Notes under the pieces: generated by a model
Database searches by the model: none
Told to the model about the DNA's origin: nothing
The model's input: the letters and a program-made list of their open reading frames with translations, nothing else
Made by a program: the position numbers and the translations under genes
NCBI GenBank assembly: GCA_002914845.1
Contig: JXTC01000666.1
Span: 8,948-72,947 of the forward strand
Origin: Trema orientale
Lineage: Eukaryota; Streptophyta; Magnoliopsida; Rosales; Cannabaceae
Length of the DNA stretch: 64,000 bases
Direction: 5' to 3'
Part shown: positions 10,146 to 22,712 of the stretch, piece by piece
Layout of the letters: each line of letters begins with the position of its first letter
Position numbering within the stretch: the stretch's first letter is position 1

Positions 10146-13100
10146 ATGGCTAGAGAAGACGGATCAGGACCTTGTATCAGCGAATTCGACGGATAAGATT
10201 TCTCATTCTGGAAATTACAGATTAGAAATTATCTATATAGCAATAAATTGCATCCGCCTTTGTCAGGGGTGAAACCAGAGAAAATGGAGGACGATAAGTG
10301 AAAAGTCCTTGATTGACAGGTATTAGGTGTAACCCGATTGACGCTAACGAGGAACGTTGCTCATAATTTGGCTGGGCCAGATGATGTGCATACTGTCAGA
10401 TATGTATGAGAAATCGTCGGCAAACAATAAAGTTCATTTGATGAAAAAATTGTTTAATTTAAAAATGGTAGAAAGTGCTTTAGTTGCGGCACACATCAAC
10501 GAATTCAACATGATCGTCTCACAATTGACGTCTGTTAAAATCAATTTTTATGATGAGATTCGTGCTCTCATTCTTTTGGCGTCCTTACCGAATAGTTGGG
10601 AACCTATGAGAGCAGCGGTTAGCAATTCTATTGACAAATAGAAGCTGCAGTTCATTGATGTCAGGGAACGAGTTCTCGCTAAAGAAGTACGAAGAGTAGA
10701 TTCCGATAAAGGAACATCATCGAGTTCTGCCCTAAACCTCGAAAACATGGATAGAAACAATGAGAGGAGTTCTAATCGAGGTTGCGGCAGGTCCAAATCA
10801 AGGAATGGTAGAGAAAAGTCCAGACCAAGAAGAAAACTAGAGTGTTAGAACTGTGGCAGGACTGACTACTTAAAGAAGAACTGTAGAGCACCAAAGAAGG
10901 AAGACAACTCACACAATACCAATATTGTGACTGAGGAGGTACAAGAGGTTTTACTGTTGTTTGTTGATAGTCCAATTGATTCTTGGATTTTAGACTCAGG
11001 AGCTTCATTTTATACCACTGCACACTGAGAGATTATCGAGAATTATGTTGCTGGTAATTTTAGTAAGATGTATCTAGCCGATGGAGAACTACTGGATATT
11101 GTTGGTATGAGTGATATTCGTTTGAAGATATCAAACAGATTGGTATGGAAAATCCAGAAAGTAAGGCATGTACTAGGCTTGATAAGGAATCTTATATCGG
11201 TGGGACGGCTTGATGATGATGGAGACAATGTAAACTTTTCTAATGGCTCATGGAAGATCAGTAAAGAAACCATAGTTGTTGGTTGAGGAAACAAACCTGG
11301 GACTATTTATACGACTTCCAGTTACAAAGATACACTAGCAGCTATAGATACCAGTATTAATTCAAGTCTTTGATACTGTAGACTTAGACATATGAGCGAG
11401 AATGAAATGAATGTGATGCTATCAAAAGGAAAGCTATCGAAGCTGAGTTAGTTGAGCATAGTCTCTGTGAAAGCTGTATCTTTGGCAAACAGGAAAAGGT
11501 AAGCTTTTCAAAAAGTAGAAGAAAACTGCGTGCGGCAAAGGTGGAGCTGGTCCATACAGACGTGTGGGGACCATCCCTTTTAACATCTCTTGGAGGCTCA
11601 AGATATTATATCATTTTCATTGATGAGTCGAGTAGAAAGTTATGAGTTTATTTTTTGAAAAATAAATCTGATGTCTATGATATCTTTAAGAAGTAGAGAG
11701 CCATGGTAAAAAATGAGACCAATTTAAAAGTAAAGTATTTGCAGTCTGATAATAGAGGAGAATATGAAGATGATGAGTTCAAGAGATATTGTGCACTCAA
11801 TGGGATCAAGATGGAGAAAAACAATCCTAGAAAACCTCAACAGAATAGTGTAGCTGAGAGGATGAATAGGATCCTGAATGAATATTCTAGGAGCATGAAG
11901 TTACATACTAAATTGCCGAAAATATTCTGGGCTAAAACAGTTAGCACTGCAGCATTTCTGATCAACAGGGGACCTTCAATACCTCTTGATTTTAAAATAC
12001 TAGAAGAGGTTTAGAACGGTAAAGAGGTAAAACTTTCATTCCTGAAAGTTTTTGGTTGTTTAACATATATTCATACTGCTAGTCGAAGTAAGCTTGATCC
12101 AAAATCCAAGAAGTACTATTTTGTTGGTTATGGCAACGATGAGTTTGGTTATCATTTCTGGGGTAACCAAAGTCGGAAGATCATCAGGAGCAAAGATGTT
12201 ATATTCAATAAGGATGTGTTGTACAAGAACAGATTGGCCACTAGAGCCAATAGTACATGTCCTGAAGTCAAAAAGACAGACGTAGTGCCATTGAACGATA
12301 TCGCAGTAGATGAGGTAAAGAATAATGCCCAAAAAAATCAAGAAGTTGTAGCTCCCGAGCTAGATCCATAAACTTCTGTAATTGAACTTAGGAGATCCTC
12401 CAAAAATACTCGACTGCCACAAAGATATTCCTTTACACTATACTATATTCTGTTGACTAATAGAGGAGAGCCAGAGACGTATGAAGAAGCTATGCAGGAC
12501 GATGAGTTAATCAAATAAGAGTTAGCCATGAAAGATGAGATAGATTCACTGTCGTCCAATAAAACATGAGAGTTGGCTGAACTACCAGAAGGAAAGAAGG
12601 CACTACACAACAAGTAGGTCTACCAAATAAAGGAATAGCATGACAGTGGCAAATGTACAAAGCAAGACTGATTGTAAAAGGTTTTCAGCAGAAAAAGGCA
12701 TTGACAATACCGAGATTTATTAGCTAGTGGTCAAACTAACCACAATTAGAACAGTACTCGGGTTACTGGCTAACGAAGACTTGTACTTAGAGTAGCTAGA
12801 TGTCAAAACGGTATTTCTCTACGATGACTTGGAGGAAGAAATTTATATGAAGTAGACACAAGACTTCGAAGTACAAGGAAAGGAGAAAATAGTGTGTAAA
12901 CTTCAGAAGAACTTGTATGGTCTTAAACAAGCTCCAAGACAGTGGTATAAGAAGTTTGATGGATTCATGAGTAACAGTGGTTACTTGAGATACCATGCAG
13001 ATCATTGCTGCTATATGAAGAGGTTTGACATTTCCTATATCATTCTACTTCTATATGTAGATGATATGTTAATTGTTGGAGCTTGTATAGAGGAAATTGA

Positions 13101-14014
13101 TAAGCTCAAGAAAGAATTATCCAAGGAATTCTTAATGAAGGACTTAGGAGCAACAAAGCAAATCTTTGGGATGAGGATTTCCAGAAACAGGGTGAACGGG
13201 ACGTTAAAGCTATCACAAGAGGAATATATAAAGAAGGTGCTTAACAAATTCAACGTGGATAGAGCAAAGCCTGTGAGTACTCATATGGCTAGTCACTTCA
13301 AACTAACCAAAGAGCAGTCACCCTCGATGGAGGAGAGCAGATCTACATGGCGAAAGTACCTTATGCATCTGCTATTGGCAGTCTTATGCATTCCAGGGTG
13401 TGTATAGACCAGATATAGTCTATGCAGTGCGAGTTGTGAGCCGGTATATGAGTAATCCAGGTAAACAACACTGAGAAGCAGTAAAGTGGATTCTCAAATA
13501 TTAGAGAGGTATTGCAGACAAAGCCCCATGTTTTAGAAGGACGAGTTTGGATTTACAAGGCCATGTGGATGCTGACATGACCGGTAATTTAGAAGGCAGG
13601 AAGAGTACTACTTGATATGTGTACACTCTTGGAGGTACAACAGGTAGTTAGATTTCCAAGTTGCAAAAGATTATTGCACTTTTAACTACTGAGACAGAGT
13701 ACGTTGCCGTAACAGAAGCGTGCAAATAGATGATATGGTTAAAGTCTTTCTTGGAGAAATTGGGTCATAAGCAAGGGAAGAATATGTTGTATTGTGACAG
13801 CCAGGGTGCAAGTCACTTGGCAAAGAATCCTGTTTTTTATGCCAGAACAAAGTATATACAAGTATGGTATCACTTTATCAAATAAGCTTTAGAAAATGGA
13901 GCCTTAGTGCTTGACAAGATTCCGGGGAGCAAAATTCCTACAAATATACTAACAAAGAAGGTGACCATTAATAAAATGAAGTTGTGTTTAGCTTCAGTTG
14001 GCCTACAAGCATGA
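10146..14014 (+). pseudogene. Decayed gag-pol of a Tnt1-like Ty1/copia element
   Basis: Domains in order: Gag from ATG 10146 (MAREDGSGP...) with UBN2-like sequence (MVESALVAAHINEFN, about 10467-10511); a damaged zinc knuckle near 10845-10890 (Cys followed by a stop, His changed to Tyr); aspartic protease DSWILDSGASFYTTAH (about 10978-11025); integrase with SDNRGEYEDDEF and PQQNSVAERMNRIL (about 11745-11875); reverse transcriptase with LYGLKQAPRQWYKKF and LLYVDDMLIVG (about 12910-13080); and RNase H (ETEYVAVTEACK, about 13690-13727) ending GLQA-stop at 14014. The order PR-INT-RT-RH identifies Ty1/copia. Many in-frame stops and several frameshifts make it non-functional. Confidence 0.9.
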
Positions 14015-14087
14015 CGAGGAGAGATAGACTACTACATTAATCATGATGTGTGAAGACTGATTGAAATCAAGTTTTCAAGTGGGAGAT

Positions 14088-14574
14088 TGTCAAAGAATGT
14101 GGGCAGTCAAAAATAGTGACCAGTCACATTTTTTGATAATGAAATATAAGAACATTTGTTTTTTACTCCTACCATCCAAATCCATTTTTGTTGACAATGG
14201 GTAGCCATTGTAGGCTACTAACCGTGGGAAGGGGAAATGTTTTAGCCTATAAATAGACCCCTTCACAACTCCATTTTGCATCCCAACAAAAAAGAGAAAA
14301 AAATCTCAATATAGAGAGATAAATAAAGAGCTTCAACTAAGAAGTTCTTGAGAGAATTTTTACGAGAAAAATTCTTGGGTATAATTGGAGTCAGGGTTAT
14401 GAGTTATGAGTGTTATAAACACAGTGTAAATTTTCTCCCTATAGTGAAAGATTTACAGTAGTCCTGTGGATGTAGTCAAATTAGTGAACTACATAAATTG
14501 TGTGTCTTCTTATTTCGCTTTATTTATTACTTTCGCAATTTTGCGTGCCTACTAGGGAGGTTATTTCCCTAACA
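14088..14574 (+). repeat. 3' LTR of copia element 1
   Basis: 487 bp from TGTCAAAGAATGTGGGCAG to ...TTTCCCTAACA. Same layout as the 5' LTR, including CCTATAAATAGACC and GTGCCTACTAGGGAGG near the end. Followed by GATAT, the decayed partner of GAAAT at 9556-9560. Confidence 0.85.
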
Positions 14575-14946
14575 GATATGAGATGGAGAAATGAAGTGTT
14601 GTTATTGAGAGCTAAAGCTATATTACACATGTTGTAACATATCTGATTTTTCTGTTAGATATTGCAATATAGACTCGATATTCTATGAGCAGAGAGATTC
14701 ATGATTGTACTACTAAGAGGCTTGAGAGTAGCTTGCAGTGAGAATCTTGCTCTGTAATTTGAGAGTACATGAGAGTATAATATTCTTAGTTGATGGTAGA
14801 TTCGACTAAGGATAAGTTCATTGCCTTGGATGTATAGTTTTCACATTGAAAACTAGAACTAAGTAAACTTGTGTTGATTTCATTCTTGCTTTAGTTTTTT
14901 CGCTTCTGTTCTTAGGTGATTGATTAGTCATATTGTTTCACCAACA
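14575..14946. mobile_element. Solo LTR, right part (interrupted)
   Basis: Continuation of the LTR that starts at 9357. It ends CACCAACA at 14946, followed by the TSD AAGGC at 14947-14951, which matches 9352-9356 exactly. Its U5-like tail (GATTTCATTCTTGCTTTAGT) is typical of plant copia LTRs. No primer site or coding sequence follows, which supports a solo LTR. Confidence 0.85.
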
Positions 14947-14951
14947 AAGGC

Positions 14952-15299
14952 AAAATGGAGAGAAAAAAAAAACAATTAAAGAAACAACATACATTCACCA
15001 ATTTATATCCAACAGACCTACACTCATTCACCTAAGACCCAATACTTGAATCACTCATTTACAAACCAACACCTATAAACCCAAGCAACAGAGAGAGAAA
15101 AGAGAGGAGATTCTCAATTTTTTACTAGCTGAATACAAGTGCAGCTGAGTCTTTGAAGTAACTAAAGTGTGTCCTTAACCTTAATGATTTTGAGACAAAA
15201 AAGAGAAAAAAATTGTCTCAAATGCGAGTAAAACAAAGATTAAAGGAGAAGTGATGAAAGAGTAGGCCTGTTGTCTTTTGTAACCACATGTAACATGTC
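14952..15299. other. Intergenic, nothing recognised
   Basis: AT- and A-rich sequence before the LINE. The 5' truncation point of the LINE probably lies near 15240-15310, but I could not find its target duplication. Confidence 0.45.
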
Positions 15300-18200
15300 T
15301 CTCTTGATGTTGTGATAGGTTTGGTAACAATTCGATACTCCTTTGTCTATGGTGCTTCATCTTATTCTTCCAGGAGAGATTTATGGGGTTCCCTTTTGGA
15401 TATGGCCACTCTTCTTTGGTGTGTTATGGGTGATATTAATACTGGTTTGGGCTCTCATGAGACTACTAGTATTACCTATCATATTTCTTGCTTTGAATTT
15501 ACTAGTTTCTTAGTTGCCTCTTCATTGTTGATTTGGATACAAAAAGGGCATTTTATACTAGAGTCGGCAAGGGAGCGAGAGGTCTTGTTCTCTCCCATTT
15601 GGAAGGGTCTTGTGTTCTACTGGGTTTGTCGATCTTTGGTCTTCTTTGTCTTATAGTACTTTGTCTTGGCTTTATTATGATCATTATCCTCTCCTTCTAT
15701 TGGGGAGGGATTCAAGATTTTCTCGTTCTCGACCCTTTCATTTCCTGAATATTTGGGTCAAGGACCCTACCTTTTTGGACTTGGTTTCTAGTATTTGGTC
15801 TTTTCCGGTATCTAGTTGTCCCACTTCTTGTCTCTTGAAGAAAGTCAAGTTTCTCAGGACTTCTCTTCACACTTGGAATTAGGAGGCTTTTGGAGATTTG
15901 ACTTCCAGAGTTAACAGAGCTACTGATAAGGTTACAGAGATTCAGAACAGGTTGCAAGAACGATTTTTTTGAGGAGGTTTTTCGAGAAGAGGCAGATGCT
16001 TTGGCCGCCCTTAATAATGTCTTAACCTTGAAATATTATTTCATGAGAGACAAGTGTCGAATTAAATAGCTAAAAGAAACGGATCAGAATACTTCATTTT
16101 ATCATGCGACTCTTAAAAGACGTAAAGCCAATAAGACTTTATCTTCTATGGTGATTAATAATGAGATAGTGACAGACCTAGTTCGTATTGCTGCTCATGC
16201 TATTGATTATTACACTTCCTTGTTCTCTGAGCCGTCTCATTATTCAGGTGATCTTTCTATTATTCGTGAATATATACCCTATTTAGTTACCTGTTTGGGT
16301 AATACTACTTTGTTGTGCCTTCCGCTTGAGCAAGAAATTTGAAATAAAGTTTTTGATATGGATCCTTCTAGTGCGCTAGGACCGGATAGATATACTGAGA
16401 AATTTTTTAGCTCTTGTTGATCTATTGTAGGCAACGATTTTATTTCAACAATTCAGGAGTTCTTTCATACTGGTAAGATGTTCCCTAGCGTTAACTCAAA
16501 TTTTATGATTCTTATTCCAAAGGTCAATGAGACTAATAAAATAGAGCAGTTTCAGCCTATAGCTTTAGGGAATTTCTTTTTCAAAGTTATCACTAAAATC
16601 CTTGCTACCAGACTGGATCCTATTAGTTTTCAAATTATCTCTTCAAATAAGTTTGGTTTTATCCAAGGTAGATAAATGGGCATTGTATAATGGGAGCCTC
16701 AAAATGTTACAACTCTTTGGGGAATTCGGTTTTCGGTGGTCATGTTACTTTAAAGATTGATATTTGTAAGGCTTTTGACTCTATTGGTTGGTCTTTTATT
16801 CTGGAGGTTCTTCAGCTTTTCGACTACCTTCATCGATTGAGTTTCGACTATTTTTAATTCGAATCACATTTCTGTGCTTCTTGATAGGACTCCTCATGGA
16901 TTTTTTCTTTGCTCTCGAGGAGTCAGGCAAGGTGATCCTCTTTGTCCTTTATTTTTTTGCTTGGTTGAGGACTTCTTGAGTCGTTACTTAGCCCATTTAT
17001 TCAGTTCAAAAGCTATTGATTCTATCTCGCTACCTCATGGTAAGAGTGCTCAGACTCATTTTTTTGTATACGAATGATGTGCTTATTTTCTATAGAGCTT
17101 CCCCTAAATATATGAGAGCTATTCACTCGGCCTTTGAGTTGTATGGATCTCTTTTGGGACAAATGGTCAATTAGGAGAAGTCGCATATCTACTTTTGTAA
17201 GGGTATCTCCTCTGTGAGAATTAGGAATTTGCTTTCTATTTATGGTATGAAGCGATGTGGAGAGTCGTTGCAATACTTAGGGGTTCCTTTATTTGTGGGT
17301 GTTCCTCGACAAAGGTAGTTGATTCATTGGATGGCAATTTGTTGGCTAGATTTCATTGTTGGATGGATTTATCTCTTTCTTTCATTGGCAGAGTAACTTT
17401 GGTAAGTTCTGTGATTTATGGATCACTCCTTCATTCATTTCAGATTTACAAATGGCTAAATTCTTTGTTACAAAAAATGACGAAGGCAATTTGCAATTTT
17501 ATTTGGTCGGGTTCTATGCTACAAAAGAAATTTGTTCAAGTTTCTTAGAAAAAATGTTGTCATCCTAAGGAAGAGGGTAGTTTAGGACTTCGTGATTTAT
17601 CTCTGCTTAACAAAGCTCTACTTAAAAAGTTCGCTTGGAGAATGACGACTATTAATTCTGATTTATTTATCTATCTCCGTGCTCGTTTTTTTAAAGGCAA
17701 TGGTGATTTCTTATATCAGATTAAATCTTCTATTTGGACTGGACTCTGCTCTATGTGTAAGGATTTGCGCGAAGAGTCTCGTTGGTTGGTTGGTAGGCAT
17801 TCCAAGGTCAAGTTTTGGACTGATAATTAGTTGGGTTCCTCATTGATTGACTTAATTTCTTGTCCCATAGTTCTCGATCCTCCTTTAGAGAGTGTAGTTG
17901 GTGATCTTCTAACAGACTCGGGTTAGTCCCTCTCCTCTACTTTTAAAGTTTGTTTTCTGGACATTGCAGTTACAATTGACTCAATTGTGTGTTTAGATGG
18001 TCCAAATACCTTGTTTTGGATGGGTTTTCTAGATAGTTTGGTTACTTGTTCTGATGCATATGTCTTCATTTCTGGTTCTACAAATGATTGTTCTTGGAGA
18101 AATCAGATTTGGTCCTCTTTTATTCCTCTTTTAAGGTCAGTTTTACTTTGGAGAACTCTTCATGATCGTCTTCCTACTGTGGCTTCATTAATAAGATGGG

Positions 18201-19283
18201 GTTTTAATCTTCCGTCTTGTTGTTGCTTTTGTCGCTCTTCCACAGAGGATTTGTCATATTTGTTCCTTTATTGTCATTTTGCCCAGCAGCTTTGGTCAGC
18301 TTTGTCTTCTATCTTCAGTACTCCTATTTTTCTAGAGGGCACCGTGATAGATCTTTGGGATAAAGCTCAGCATTGTACTTTGATTCCATAACTTGGTTCT
18401 TTCTGGAAGATTTGTCTGACTTCTATTTTTCAGATTATTTGGCACTTACGGAATTTGGCTCTTTTCGAAGAAAAGAAGTCTTTCATTAATTTTGCATTCG
18501 TACTCTTATAACACTTTATTAGAGAGGTTGAGTCTCTGATTTCAGGTAATATGTTTAATTCCATGATAGAACTTATGATTTTAAGGGAGCTTCCTATTAG
18601 GGGTAGGCCCCACAAGGTGTCTAACATTATTGAAGTTATCTGGAGGCCTTCTCCCTATTACTGGATTAAAATCAACATTGATAGTTCTGCTTTTAGTACT
18701 CAGGAGTGTTTAGGACACATCGTAGGTTTGTTCATAGCTATTTCTCTATTCCTTTGGGAGTTGGTTATGCTTTCGAGGTTGAGTTGATAGGGCGATTCAT
18801 GCAATTGACTTTACTTAGAAATATGGTTGAAAGTATCTCTGGTTGGAGAGTGATTTCATTTATGTAGTTTCTATATTGTTGTCTCGTTCTTTAAAAGTTC
18901 TTTTTTATTGGAAATCAGCTTGGTCTATGGTCTTGGGGTTCATTGTTCATATGGATTTCGTCGTGACACATATTTATCGTGAGGATAATTGCGTTGCTGA
19001 TTCCTTGGATTCTCGAGCACCTTCCATAACCTGTCCTACCTGGTGGTGGACCGCTCATTATTTTATTTCTTCTTTTATTTATGACAATTATATTGCGATG
19101 TCTAGTTATAAGTTTCACTAATTTTTCTGCTTTCTTTTGGTTTTGTTCTTATTTTTAGTCCTTGAGAGGTCAGGTTTATGTCGCCCTCTGACTAGGTGTC
19201 CCTTCTTATTCTTTCTATTTTATTTTAGTTTCCCTCGTTAAAGAAAAAAAAGGAATTTCATTTAGAAAAAAGAAAAAAAAACT
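15300..19283 (+). mobile_element. L1-type LINE, decayed ORF2
   Basis: Blocks in order on the plus strand: endonuclease (SFVYGASSYSSRRDLWGSLL, WCVMGDINTGLGSHET, later DHYPLLLL, about 15330-15690); reverse transcriptase (DPSSALGPDRY; ILIPKVNETNKIEQFQPIAL; KFGFIQGR; GVRQGDPLCPLFF at about 16917-16955); the catalytic box reads YTNDVLIF at 17067-17090 instead of YADD; RT connection (IGRVTLVSSVIYG); zf-RVT with CxxC and C-H residues (about 18120-18300); RNase H-like end (HIYREDNCVADSL, about 18970-19005). A 3' UTR and A-rich tail follow (19235-19283). Numerous stops and frameshifts. It is a different, longer insertion than the LINE at 6.9-8.0 kb and is in the opposite orientation. Confidence 0.88.
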
Positions 19284-20159
19284 TGTAAGGTTAATTGGGC
19301 CTATGTGGCTTTTTAGAATAGCGGCAAAAGAGGTCTTTTGGTCCAATGGGCCAACCAAGATATTATGATTGAGAGAGTTCATGGACCTCATGCCACTTAG
19401 TATATAAATGTCAATTCCATTATAACCTAATTAGTAATATCATGCATAGTTAACATACAACCATATAGATGTCCATAAGATGTCTTAATTGAGATATATA
19501 GTGAGTTACCAATAATTATGCTAGTCTATATAAAATATACTAACACTATACACAAATCTGTCATCATAAATCAGTAGACATCTCTAATAAATATACAAGT
19601 GACATACTAACCACCCGCGCGCAAAAGGGGAAAAAAATGATGAAAAAGGAATACAAGCAGAAAAGGATTAACGCATGCGAATTGGTTCTGTCGCAGTAAT
19701 CTTACTTTCTTCTTTGGTGGTTGGCAGACCCCGTTTTTTTCCTCTTTATGGATTGTAAATATTTCTCAGAACAGAATATGTGGTGTGAATCAAATACATG
19801 TCTGAATTGAGATACTGATGCAAGTTCTTCTAACATATTGTTCATCTTTCTCATCTGTATTTCTTAGCAGGTTTTTTTTTTTCTTTTTTTTTTTTTCCAA
19901 TAATCTTGAGTCAGATTGTAATATGAAATTTATTGGCCACAGCGACGAAGGCTAACCATATCAAAAGGTTAGTTCTGTTTACATTACTTGTGAGTTACTA
20001 TTATGTGATGTTGAGTGGTAATGCTAAATTTTAATATTTGTGTAAAAGAGCTAAAACATCACTGTACAAAATATATTATTAATTTTAGTACGTGTTGTCT
20101 CGTGTGCTAAATATAGCGTAAAAAACAATAAGGATAACTGAAACCGAAAAAAAAAAAAA
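19284..20159. other. Intergenic, nothing recognised
   Basis: AT-rich sequence with poly(T) runs near 19870-19897 and an A-run at 20147-20160. No gene seen. Confidence 0.5.
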
Positions 20160-20450
20160 ACAATGAAGTATGATATTTTTGCATTTTTTTGACTTGTGCA
20201 AAATTATTTAAATATCTACAAATTTGTACCTTTTGAATACAAATTGAGTGATTTATACTAACTGTTTTAAATTGTTTGAATAAATTTTTTTGTGTATATA
20301 TTCATAATTCAGATTGTATGTTAAGTAAAAAATTTATTTGTCAATTTATATGCAAATAATACAAATTTATAAAGATTAGAAATGTGAAGATATAATTTTA
20401 CACAAACTAAAAAAATATGGTGTGTCAAATTTAGCATATCGAATTTAATA
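20160..20450. mobile_element. Probable AT-rich MITE (inverted repeat)
   Basis: The left arm (GACTTGTGCAAAATTAT, TACAAATTTGTACC) pairs with the right arm read in reverse (AGTTTGTGTAAAATTATA, ATAAATTTGTATTATT). Together they form an imperfect inverted repeat about 290 bp long. A partial relative lies at 3712-3960. The ends and TSD are not resolved. Confidence 0.45.
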
Positions 20451-20888
20451 ATTTTGCATTATTTGTGTCAAATTTAGCATAGGCTACGCTTTATATCAAA
20501 TTTGACGTCAAATGTAACCTAATGTCAAAGTTATCATTCAACTTTATTGACATCTTTATAAATATAAAATATTAAAATCCATACTTTCTAATTCTTATCA
20601 ATTATTTATACATTTATCAATACCTTTTTAGCGGAAAAATATAAAAATATCAGATACTGTTAAATTCCGCTTCGGCCTCTATGCCTAGATAATATTTGGG
20701 AGCCAAAGTATAATCTTACAATATAAAAGAGCGTTTGGACGAAGGTTTCTTTTTCGCCTTTTGTATATATTTTTTCCTCTATTTTGTCCCCTCTTCTTTT
20801 TTGTCATCTTGTGTAAGATACACATTTTTCTACTAAGAATGTAGACATAAAACTTGGTATACAAGCATAACATTAATTCATCGTAGAA

Positions 20889-22612
20889 CTATATCTTAAA
20901 GTAATTTTTCAAGGATTTGTTATCCAATTCCTTTGTGAAGTGCCTACGCATGAATTCCGAGAACGTAAAACGTTGATAGAGGGCTGGTTTCTCTGGCAAT
21001 ATCAGCTCTGGCAAAGGACCGTACAGTTCCTCTCTTTTACCTGGATTCAAGAAAACTGCAATAGAAACTCTTGGCTCCTGGCATGAATTGGCCAACACTC
21101 TGTGGTCCACACTTTTGTATATGTCATTAGACATGATCTACACATATAATATAACAGCATATTATAAACAAAATGGAATCACAATTATACTTTTACATAT
21201 TATTTTGTTCGAAAGAGAAAATAAAAAAAAATAAAAAAAAAGTACTTTCACAAATACAATCAACAACCAAAACTTATGCTAATTTTAGTAACGGTATCCT
21301 GGTGACGAGTAGGGTGTATCGAATTTGTACAAAATTTTGTATTATTTTAGGGATTCATCACTTTGTAAGGGAAATTTATTGTAATCATAAGTGCTCGAAA
21401 ACAATTAGGGTCCTGAATTTAAAGTCCAAGAGAATGTTCTAGGGACATTAGTTTGTGTTGAAAAAAGAAAAAAGGGCACTACGTTCTTGATTTTTCTTTT
21501 TTTTGTTTTTTTAACTTTTTTTTGGCATAATCTATAGATTAGGTGTGGAGCTCACTTGTAAATTCTAAATTCAAACTTAGATCCATTGTTTATTAATGTA
21601 ATCCTAGTCTCATGCTCGTTTTTATTTGTATCGTTGCACTGGCTACTCAAGATAACAACAAATTGAGACCACTATTGACCTAATCGACGGCGGATAAAAA
21701 TCTTAACGTAAACCTTCAAAACATGCAACATGGCGTTTACATGTAATAATAATAAATATATATATTAATATATACCTGCAGTAAATCTCCAACGTTGATC
21801 ACAACAGCACCAGGGACAGGCTTAACGTCGACCCAAACCTCACCATGCTTAATCTGCAACCCACCCATGTGATCCTGCAGCAGCACGGTCAGCACTCCCG
21901 GGTCAGCATGAGAACGAAGCCCAAGCGTCAGATCAGGCTGCGGGCAGTACGGGTAGTAGTGGCCCACCATAATCCTCCCTTCCAAACAACTCAACTCCCT
22001 GAGCCTCCGCGCACCCAATCGCAGCCCTTCCCCAACCAGATCCAGCACCAGCCCTCCCAGCCTCACAACCTCCCGGTCCCACTCCGCAACCGCGTCCCTG
22101 CAGATTTCGGGCACGTGTTCCCACAAACTCGGGTCAGCGGGCCCCAGCCTCACGGTCATCGTGTCCCGCCAGCTGGCAGCCTTCGATTGGAACAGGTCCA
22201 CGTTCGACATGTACGAGAACCCGGTCCCACTTTCCCTCGTGTACAACCCCGCCCTGGCCTCCGCCGGCTGCTCGTGGAACGCCTTCACGGCGGCGATCGT
22301 GCGGTCCAGTTTCGCCCGTGGGATCCCGTGGTTGACGATTTGGAAGAAGCCGTACTCCCTGGCGGCTCGGGTCACCTGGTCGACCAAGGCGGCGCGCCGA
22401 TCGGAGTCGAAGCCGGATAGGTCGATTACGGGTATGGATTCGGGTGGCGTGTCAGAAACGGGTTTTAGATCCGATAAGGCCTCCGGCGGGTGGACGAAGA
22501 TCCGGGGGATGGTGTTGTGGCCTGCATCAACCAGACCTTTGACTCCGGTCTTCGACTCTTCGAATCGCTTCAAGTCGTCGGATCGATCGTAATCTTCGTT
22601 GCTGTTAACCAT
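20889..22612 (-). CDS. 2-oxoglutarate/Fe(II) dioxygenase, ACC-oxidase-homolog (DOXC) family
   Basis: Two exons on the minus strand, 22612-21776 and 21137-20889, joined in phase 0 across a 638-bp GT-AG intron (CTGCAG|GTATAT ... TGTGTAG|ATCATG). They encode 361 residues, the usual family length. The fold is DIOX_N (about 58-165) followed by 2OG-FeII_Oxy (about 210-315). The iron ligands are H235, D237 (SHADPG) and H291 (SVDHRV); R302 and S304 (PRVSIAVF) bind 2-oxoglutarate. The N-terminal KTGVKGLVDAG...IPRIFVHPPE block is the hallmark of the ACC-oxidase-homolog / desacetoxyvindoline-4-hydroxylase-like group. It argues against a true ACC oxidase, which lacks that extension and has HTD. It is probably a soluble cytosolic oxidase or hydroxylase of specialised metabolism; the substrate cannot be read from sequence. 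The start ATG at 22612 lies in a normal context with a TATA-like motif upstream. Exon 1 is strikingly GC-rich and exon 2 is AT-rich. No stops or frameshifts, so it looks functional. Confidence 0.93.
21138..21775 (-). other. Intron of the dioxygenase gene
   Basis: 638-bp AT-rich intron with canonical GT-AG ends. It falls between ...GDLLQ and IMSND..., a common intron position in this family. Confidence 0.9.
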
Positions 22613-22654
22613 GGCCGTTGATTTTGAATTTTCTGTGTGAGTGACGATATTTTT

Positions 22655-22712
22655 GACAAGCTATATAATATATATCCTTGTGCGTGTGTGTGTATATATA
22701 TATATATATATA
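22655..22712 (-). promoter_or_regulatory. Probable core promoter of the dioxygenase gene
   Basis: A TATA-like stretch (CTATATAATATATATCC on the plus strand, 22661-22677) lies about 50-65 bp before the ATG on the minus strand, which would leave a short 5' leader. Immediately upstream is a compound (GT)n(TA)n microsatellite at about 22681-22711. Its length variation could alter promoter spacing. Confidence 0.45.

Larger units (their letters stand above)
9561..14574 (+). mobile_element. Copia element 1, full length, nested in a solo LTR
   Basis: 5014 bp bounded by LTRs 9561-10046 and 14088-14574. The polypurine tract AAGTGGGAGAT lies directly before the 3' LTR (about 14077-14087). It is inserted into the older LTR 9357-14946. 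The domain set is complete but decayed. Confidence 0.9.

Noticed and set aside
21845..22420. 191-codon plus-strand open frame opposite the dioxygenase exon 1 (also 22161-22592 plus and 21933-22124 minus)
   Set aside because: Shadow frames of a GC-rich exon in which stop codons are rare. No recognisable domains, while the opposing frame encodes a complete dioxygenase.
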